Shown: in pieces, positions 51,650 through 56,957 of the stretch
Layout of the letters: every line of letters starts with the position of its first letter
How positions within the stretch are numbered: the first letter of the stretch is position 1
DNA from: Nanosyncoccus sp963540965
GTDB lineage: Bacteria; Patescibacteriota; Saccharimonadia; Saccharimonadales; Saccharimonadaceae
DNA: 56,957 bases
Assembly (NCBI GenBank): GCA_963540965.1
Contig: CAUTSA010000005.1
Span: forward strand, 1-56,957
Direction of reading: 5' to 3'
Made by a program: the position numbers and the translations under genes
Notes under the pieces: generated by a model
What the model was told of the DNA's origin: nothing
Database searches by the model: none
The model's input: only the letters and a program-made list of their open reading frames with translations

Positions 51650-54600
51650 TGGCTTGGATGGACAACTACATTTCAGCCAGCGACTTCGACTCAATTCGTC
51701 TCAGCATCGCCAGTGCTGAAGACATCTTGAGTTGGAGCTATGGTGAGGTATTGAAGCCAGAAACAATCAACTACCGTACTCAGAAACCTGAGCGTGACGG
51801 TTTATTCTGTGAACGTATTTTCGGTCCAGTAAAGGATATTAATCCACACGACAGTAAACTTAAAGGTGTTCGTTCTCGTGAAGCCGCCGTCGACAAGGAA
51901 GGGAACTTAGTCACCAAGTCTATCGCTCGTCGTGAGCGTATGGGTCACATCAAACTTGCTGCACCAGTTGCTCACATCTGGTTTATGCGTGGCACCCCAT
52001 CTGCATTAAGTCTTCTTCTCGATCTAACCGTCAAGAATATTGAAAAGGTAGTATATTTTGCTTCCTATCTCATCATTAGCGCCAAGGATGCTGAAGTCGA
52101 GCAAACTTTGAACGATCTCAAAGCCCAACACGAAGCCAGCCTTCAAGCGATCAAAATTCGCTACAGCGAAGCCGCTAAAGAACCTGGAGCTAATCCTGAA
52201 AAACTAGCCAACGAACAAGCTAAAGAAATTGAAGAAGTTGATAAAGACTTCATCACTCGCAAGAGCATCCTTGAGGGTCTTAAAAAAGGCGCAGTTATTT
52301 CTGAAATAGACTATCGTAATCTTCCAGAAGAATACGAAGACCTCATTGAAGCAGAAATGGGTGCTGGTGCCATTAAGAAAATTCTTGATCAAATTGATAT
52401 CAACCAGATGATCGATGATCTTTCTGTCGAAGCAGCTGAAGCTAAGGGTCAAAAGGAGCGTAAACTCATCAAACGCATCAAGGTCCTAGAGGGTATGAAA
52501 AATGCCGGTATTAAACCGACCGATCTTATTCTTACCGTGATCCCAGTCATCCCACCAGACCTACGTCCAATGATCTCTCTCCCTGGCGGTCGATTTGCTA
52601 CTTCCGATCTTAATGACCTCTATCGTCGTGTTATCAACCGCAATAATCGTCTCAAGAAACTTCTTGATCTTAACGCCCCTGAAGTAATCGTTCACAACGA
52701 AATGCGTATGCTCCAAGAAGCGATCGACTCTCTGATCGATAATAACGCTTCTCACGGTCGTCTAGCTAGCTCACAGAACGGTCGTCGTAAACTTAAATCA
52801 CTCTCTGACCTTCTCAAAGGTAAGCAGGGTCGCTTCCGTCAGAACCTTCTCGGTAAGCGTGTTGACTACTCCGGTCGCTCCGTTATCGTCGTCGGTCCAG
52901 ATCTCAAACTTAACGAATGTGGTCTGCCAAAACTTATGGCGCTAGAACTCTTTAAGCCATTCGTAATCTCATGGTTGCTCCTTCATGAATATGCTCCAAA
53001 TACTCGTGCTGCTTCTCGTATGATTGAAGCTAAAGAATCGATCGTTTGGGATGCACTTGATGAAGTAATTAAGGGTCGCTACGTACTCTTAAACCGTGCT
53101 CCATCTCTTCACCGTCTTTCCATTCAAGCTTTCCAGCCAAAGTTGATCGATGGTATGGCTATTCAACTTCATCCGCTTGTCGCTTCCGGCTTCAACGCCG
53201 ACTACGATGGCGACCAGATGGCTATCCACCTCCCTCTATCTGATGAAGCACAAAAAGAAGCTCAAGAGCTTATGACTGCACAAAACAACCTCCTAAAACC
53301 AGCTGATGGTTCTCCAGTTCTTGCTATCTATCAGGATGTTGTGCTCGGTAGCTACTACTTAACCTACGACAAACCAGGCACCGAATCTGATAAGCCTCTT
53401 GCCTTCAGCTCAGTTTACGAAGCTGAAATGGCTTATGATCGCGGTGATATCGCTCTTCAAACCCCAATTCGCGTCTTTGCAAAGAAGGAAATTCGTGATA
53501 CCACACTAGGTCGTGTCATCTTTAATGAAATCCTTCCAGAAGATTATCCATACGATAATGGTGTTCAAACTTCAAAGCACCTAAAGAAAGTTATGGCTAA
53601 CATCTTCAATGACTACGGTTCTAAGGTAACAGTTGAAGTCGCAGATAAACTTAAAGATCTTGCCTTCGAATATGAAACTATTGCTTCTATTTCAACCTGT
53701 AAAGATGACTACCCAACCTATCCTGAAATTGCCGACTTCATCGCCAAGGGTGATGCTAAGACCGCTCTTATTCAAGATCAGTTTGAACAAGGCCTTCTTA
53801 CTGATACAGAACGCTATAATCTCACAATTGCCAACTGGCGTGAGATCGACGGTGAAATTTCTAGCTTCCTTAAGCAAAAACTTTCATCCATGGATACCGA
53901 TATCGCAGTAATGACCAACTCTGGTGCTCGTGGTTCCGTTTCCGGTATTAAGCTTGCTTCTGCAGCCATCGGTATCATGGTCGACATTAACAACCGTGAA
54001 ATCGAGCTTCCAGTTAAGTCTAGCTATAAGAACGGTCTTAACACTCTTGAGTCCTTCATTGCTACCCGAGGTGCTCGTCAGGGTCAGGTTTCTACTGCCC
54101 TCCGTACGGCCGACTCTGGTTATCTTACCCGTCGTCTTGTTGACGTCGCTCAAGACGTCTTCACTACTGAAGAAGATGCTGAAGATCCAGGCTTTGAGGT
54201 CTTTAAGTCTGAAACAGAACAGACTGGCATTGAATTTGTTCAGCGTATTACTGGTCGCTACACAGCAGCTCCAATTCCAGGCTACTTAGAAAATGATCAA
54301 CTAATCACTCGTGATGTAGCTGAGCAGATTGCTGCTGATGATAATATTGACTCAGTACGTATTCAGTCAGTACTCACTACAAAATCAGTGAACGGCATCC
54401 CACAAAAAGCCTACGGTGTAGATATGGCTACTAGGAAACTCGTTGAGCCAAACCAACCTGTCGGTGTTATTGCCGCTCAGTCACTTGGTGAATTGGGTAC
54501 CCAGCTTACACTTGATACTAAACACTCTTCTGGTGTTGCCGGTTCCGGTGCTATCTCTCGTGGTCTTCCTCGTGTAGAAGAGCTTCTCGAAGCAAGAAAC

Positions 54601-55491
54601 CCTAAAGGTCAAGCTTGGATTGCTCCAGTCGCTGGTCTCTGCGAAGTCTGGGAGGACGGTAACCACTTTGTCGTTCAAATCACTCCAACTTCTGGCAAAA
54701 CAGAACGTATTGAAATTAGCGAAGATCGTAAGATTATGATTAAAGACGGTGCCTCAGTCAAAACCGGTGACGTCATTGCTGCTAAAGATAAAGGCATGGA
54801 ACCAATCATTGCTCCATTCGATGGCAATGCTCAGATTGTTGATCATGCAGTCCTTATTACCGAGGGCGCAAGTGGTCCTGTTCGTGTTGAGATTCCAAAC
54901 GAAGCAGAAATGCTCGTAAAGAGTAATGACACAGTCCAGGCAGGTGATCGCCTCACTACTGGTTCGTTAAATCTTCAAGACCAACTCAAGTATAAAGGCG
55001 TCGAGGCAACTGCTCGTTATATCATGAATGATATTATGGCAGTCTACGCCGCAAACGGTAACGATGTTTCCGCCAAGCACCTTGAGGTAATTGTCCGCCA
55101 AATGTTTAGTCGCGTCATGATTGAAGAATCAGGCGATACTAACTTCGTTGCAGGTGACATCACTTCAATTAATGCAGTTGAAGAAGCTAACCGCGAATGT
55201 ATTGCTACTGGTCGTACTCCGGCAGAATATACTCAGCTTCTCCTTGGTATCACTAAGGTCTCCATCTGGTCCGACTCCTTCCTCTCAGCAGCCTCCTTCC
55301 AAGATACTACCCGTGTACTTATTAATGCCGCCATCAACGGTCGCGTCGATAAGCTTCACGGCTTGAAGGAAAACGTCATTATCGGTCGCAAGATTCCTGT
55401 AGGAACTGGCGTTCGTAAGTTAGACGTATCTGAAGAAGAAATTGAAGGTAACTTCGGCGATTTTAAAATCGTTCAAGATGAAGATTTCTAA
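51649..55491 (+). CDS. rpoC: RNA polymerase beta' subunit lacking both zinc sites
   Basis: 1280 residues. Clamp, active site and jaw are recognisable: RRERMGHIKLAAPVAHIW, VIPPDLRPMISLPGGRFATS, FGNADFDGD-equivalent FNADYDGDQMAIHLPL, and the SGARGS bridge region. Odd: (1) residues 63-92, where the N-terminal zinc site (CxC...CxxC) should be, contain no cysteine; (2) all four cysteines of the second zinc site are absent (EEDAEDPG and SVLTTKSVNGIPQKAYG); (3) the trigger loop, normally LTMRTFHTGG, is LTLDTKHSSG (953-962); (4) NADFDGD reads NADYDGD. Only five cysteines occur in the protein. Full length and ORF-intact, in operon with rpoB. Confidence 0.98.
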   Translation: MAWMDNYISASDFDSIRLSIASAEDILSWSYGEVLKPETINYRTQKPERDGLFCERIFGPVKDINPHDSKLKGVRSREAAVDKEGNLVTKSIARRERMGHIKLAAPVAHIWFMRGTPSALSLLLDLTVKNIEKVVYFASYLIISAKDAEVEQTLNDLKAQHEASLQAIKIRYSEAAKEPGANPEKLANEQAKEIEEVDKDFITRKSILEGLKKGAVISEIDYRNLPEEYEDLIEAEMGAGAIKKILDQIDINQMIDDLSVEAAEAKGQKERKLIKRIKVLEGMKNAGIKPTDLILTVIPVIPPDLRPMISLPGGRFATSDLNDLYRRVINRNNRLKKLLDLNAPEVIVHNEMRMLQEAIDSLIDNNASHGRLASSQNGRRKLKSLSDLLKGKQGRFRQNLLGKRVDYSGRSVIVVGPDLKLNECGLPKLMALELFKPFVISWLLLHEYAPNTRAASRMIEAKESIVWDALDEVIKGRYVLLNRAPSLHRLSIQAFQPKLIDGMAIQLHPLVASGFNADYDGDQMAIHLPLSDEAQKEAQELMTAQNNLLKPADGSPVLAIYQDVVLGSYYLTYDKPGTESDKPLAFSSVYEAEMAYDRGDIALQTPIRVFAKKEIRDTTLGRVIFNEILPEDYPYDNGVQTSKHLKKVMANIFNDYGSKVTVEVADKLKDLAFEYETIASISTCKDDYPTYPEIADFIAKGDAKTALIQDQFEQGLLTDTERYNLTIANWREIDGEISSFLKQKLSSMDTDIAVMTNSGARGSVSGIKLASAAIGIMVDINNREIELPVKSSYKNGLNTLESFIATRGARQGQVSTALRTADSGYLTRRLVDVAQDVFTTEEDAEDPGFEVFKSETEQTGIEFVQRITGRYTAAPIPGYLENDQLITRDVAEQIAADDNIDSVRIQSVLTTKSVNGIPQKAYGVDMATRKLVEPNQPVGVIAAQSLGELGTQLTLDTKHSSGVAGSGAISRGLPRVEELLEARNPKGQAWIAPVAGLCEVWEDGNHFVVQITPTSGKTERIEISEDRKIMIKDGASVKTGDVIAAKDKGMEPIIAPFDGNAQIVDHAVLITEGASGPVRVEIPNEAEMLVKSNDTVQAGDRLTTGSLNLQDQLKYKGVEATARYIMNDIMAVYAANGNDVSAKHLEVIVRQMFSRVMIEESGDTNFVAGDITSINAVEEANRECIATGRTPAEYTQLLLGITKVSIWSDSFLSAASFQDTTRVLINAAINGRVDKLHGLKENVIIGRKIPVGTGVRKLDVSEEEIEGNFGDFKIVQDEDF

Positions 55492-55508
55492 AAGCTAGAA
55501 TATCAGAA

Positions 55509-55536
55509 AAATAGCCTCCTCTGAGGCTATTTTTTG
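55509..55536 (+). terminator. rpoC terminator abutting the next promoter
   Basis: AATAGCCTC, CTCT-type loop, GAGGCTATT and a T-run that leads straight into TGTTAAAAT of the downstream gene. Confidence 0.85.
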
Positions 55537-55543
55537 TTAAAAT
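55535..55543 (+). promoter_or_regulatory. Promoter for a predicted leaderless mRNA (VanZ/RDD gene)
   Basis: TGT-TAAAAT ends exactly 6 nt before the ATG at 55550; no Shine-Dalgarno. It overlaps the preceding terminator's T-run. Confidence 0.6.
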
Positions 55544-55549
55544 ATATTA

Positions 55550-56719
55550 ATGCATACTTATCTTGAAACCATCAAACAGGCCGCCATTTCTTTTCCGGCC
55601 ATTGCTATCATTTTTACTATTCCATATCTAATCTACAACTACAAAAAATATGGCTCTATTATGAGTCTTCGACTTTGGATTATCTACTCTTTTATTCTCT
55701 ATATGCTTATTACCTACTGTCTGATCATACTTCCTCTTCCGTCAGCCGAGAAAGCACAAACCCTCAGAGGTCATCACTTACAACTTAATCCTCTTAATTT
55801 TATTTTTGATATCATTAAAAATACCAAAATTGATATAAATCATCCGAAGTCTTTCCTTACTATCTTTAATAACTGGGGCTTCCTTACTACAATCTTTAAT
55901 ATTTTTATGACCCTACCATTTGGTTTTTATCTTCGCTATTATTTTCAAAATAACTTAAAGCAGGTACTTATAAAATCATTCTTTTTGTCCCTCTTCTTTG
56001 AGCTTACACAACTTAGTGGACTTTATTTTATCTATCCAGGAAATTATCGACTATTTGATGTGGATGACTTAATCACAAATACCCTAGGTGGCCTTTTGGG
56101 TTTTCTACTAGCAGGCGCATTAGTTAAATTCCTACCTACTCGCGCAGAAATCGATCAAAAAAGTTATGATCGTAGCCAAAAAATATCCTTACTGCGACGA
56201 TTCATTGCAATATTCTTTGATATAGTCGCCTCTGCTATTTTCTCCTTCACGATAGGAACTATCCTCATCAAATTCTTTAACTTTAATAATGCCATCCCAA
56301 TTAGTTTATTCATGGTCGTCTTATTTTTATCACTCATATCCACCATTACAGACGGTCGCACTCCAGGGTTCTTTATGACTAATATTAAAATAATCATCGA
56401 TAAAGAGGCTAAGCAAAAAAGTAGCTTTAATCGCTTTCTCTATTATTTTATCCGTTTCGCCGTTTTTATCCTGCAATACATCCTAGCTCCATATCTCATA
56501 CTATTATTTATCCATTTTCTCATCGACCAAGAAATTATCACCGGTGATGCCATTGCAATTATCGTCATCTCCTTTACTCTAATCTATCTCTTATATCTCT
56601 TTATCTCATCAATCATTGTTATAATTAAAAAACCGCTATTCTATGAAAGAATATCAAAAACCAGCTTAATAAATACCACTAAAGAAAAAACCAAGAAAAC
56701 CACGCCACCTCAACCATAA
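55550..56719 (+). CDS. VanZ-like + RDD membrane protein fusion
   Basis: 389 residues, very hydrophobic. The N-terminal half has about five transmembrane helices with a VanZ-like pattern (LPFGFYLR, SLFFELTQL, RLFDVDDLITNTLGGLLGF). The C-terminal half resembles the RDD family (RRFIAIFFDIVASAIF, DGRTPGFFMTNIKII). VanZ is linked to low-level teicoplanin resistance and RDD to membrane transport; neither role can be assigned here. Tail basic. Confidence 0.75.
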   Translation: MHTYLETIKQAAISFPAIAIIFTIPYLIYNYKKYGSIMSLRLWIIYSFILYMLITYCLIILPLPSAEKAQTLRGHHLQLNPLNFIFDIIKNTKIDINHPKSFLTIFNNWGFLTTIFNIFMTLPFGFYLRYYFQNNLKQVLIKSFFLSLFFELTQLSGLYFIYPGNYRLFDVDDLITNTLGGLLGFLLAGALVKFLPTRAEIDQKSYDRSQKISLLRRFIAIFFDIVASAIFSFTIGTILIKFFNFNNAIPISLFMVVLFLSLISTITDGRTPGFFMTNIKIIIDKEAKQKSSFNRFLYYFIRFAVFILQYILAPYLILLFIHFLIDQEIITGDAIAIIVISFTLIYLLYLFISSIIVIIKKPLFYERISKTSLINTTKEKTKKTTPPQP

Positions 56720-56725
56720 CTCCCC

Positions 56726-56754
56726 TTGTAGTTATCCTTATTTTGTGATAAAAT
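56726..56754 (+). promoter_or_regulatory. rplC operon promoter
   Basis: TTGTAG, 17-nt spacer, TAAAAT. The leader of about 160 nt contains an 8-bp ATAATTTT/AAAATTAT hairpin (56826-56846) within CTGC/GCAG. Confidence 0.65.
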
Positions 56755-56921
56755 ACCCGTGTAAGTTTATCAAGGTGACATTTGACTAACTAGACCAAAG
56801 AAAAAGCCGATCGTTTCCGACTGCAATAATTTTTATAGAAAATTATAGGCCAAGCAGAGAAACAATCTGGAACTCCTCTTAGTCTAGCTATTAGAGTGTA
56901 ACCATTAAAGGAAAGGAAAAG

Positions 56922-56957
56922 ATGAAAGTCATCCTCGGCACCAAAATTGGTATGACC
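56922..56957 (+). CDS. rplC: 50S ribosomal protein L3, start only
   Basis: The window ends after 12 codons, MKVILGTKIGMT, which matches the L3 N-terminus. AAAGGAAAGGAA precedes the ATG. In most bacteria it follows rpsJ; here the operon begins with rplC. Confidence 0.85.
   Translation, partial: MKVILGTKIGMT

Noticed and set aside
1..56957. tRNA, rRNA, CRISPR or insertion sequences
   Set aside because: No cloverleaf, repeat-spacer array, transposase or terminal inverted repeats were seen in either strand.

Overview
The window looks like a compact, AT-rich bacterial chromosome segment from the Patescibacteria/CPR, most likely a Saccharibacteria (TM7) member. This placement is inferred from the gene set, the divergent informational proteins, the small spacers and the FemAB/Mur cell-wall genes; no rRNA is present to confirm it. 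About 45 protein genes fill the window, nearly all on the + strand (exceptions: the LOG-family gene at 39.0-39.7 kb and an ADP-ribosylglycohydrolase paralogue at 47.1-48.0 kb). No gene-free stretch exceeds about 300 bases. The longer spacers hold promoters, structured leaders, terminators and one free-standing small-RNA candidate. UGA behaves as stop. I see no tRNA, rRNA, insertion sequence or CRISPR array.

Layout. 1-1.1 kb: 3' end of a repeat protein whose full-length paralogue lies at 32.1-34.6 kb. 1.2-10 kb: translation genes (fusA, tuf, rpsJ) separated by an SPFH/zinc-ribbon pair and by a small ORF plus a KH-like protein. 10.1-12.4 kb: polar amino acid ABC importer. 12.4-17.7 kb: cell-wall operon (MurF-like ligase, alpha/beta hydrolase, aminotransferase-FemAB fusion, second FemAB). 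17.8-23.4 kb: a 1019-residue membrane protein, a DUF308 protein, galU and two small membrane/stress proteins. 23.5-30.4 kb: dnaE, a FAD-linked oxidase and trigger factor. 30.5-34.6 kb: ADP-ribosylglycohydrolase, a small membrane protein and the repeat protein. 34.8-39 kb: rpsL-rpsG, then gap-rpiB-rpe-pfkB. 39-46.8 kb: LOG, SpoU methyltransferase, leuS, rpmF-nusB-nudix-rnc, an orphan gene, rpsP and a KH protein. 46.9-57 kb: small RNA, second ADP-ribosylglycohydrolase, rpoB-rpoC, a VanZ/RDD protein and the start of rplC.

The most unusual signals are in ordinary-looking core genes. The EF-G G4 guanine-specificity motif reads NKIN instead of NKxD, and the G5 Ser-Ala is also lost. The RNA polymerase beta' subunit lacks all eight canonical zinc cysteines and has a rewritten trigger-loop core. 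One ADP-ribosylglycohydrolase paralogue has lost its SDDT metal-binding motif. Six genes have a -10 box ending exactly 6 nt before the ATG and no Shine-Dalgarno, which predicts leaderless mRNAs. A roughly 92-nt four-hairpin RNA with its own promoter and terminator sits between the KH gene and the second ADP-ribosylglycohydrolase.

Cooperation of genes. The gap-rpiB-rpe-pfkB operon links triose and pentose phosphate metabolism. The Mur/FemAB cluster probably builds or branches the peptide stem of peptidoglycan. The ABC importer fits an organism that scavenges amino acids. The remaining core genes carry transcription, translation and replication, but with the usual str, S10 and rif operons broken into separate units.
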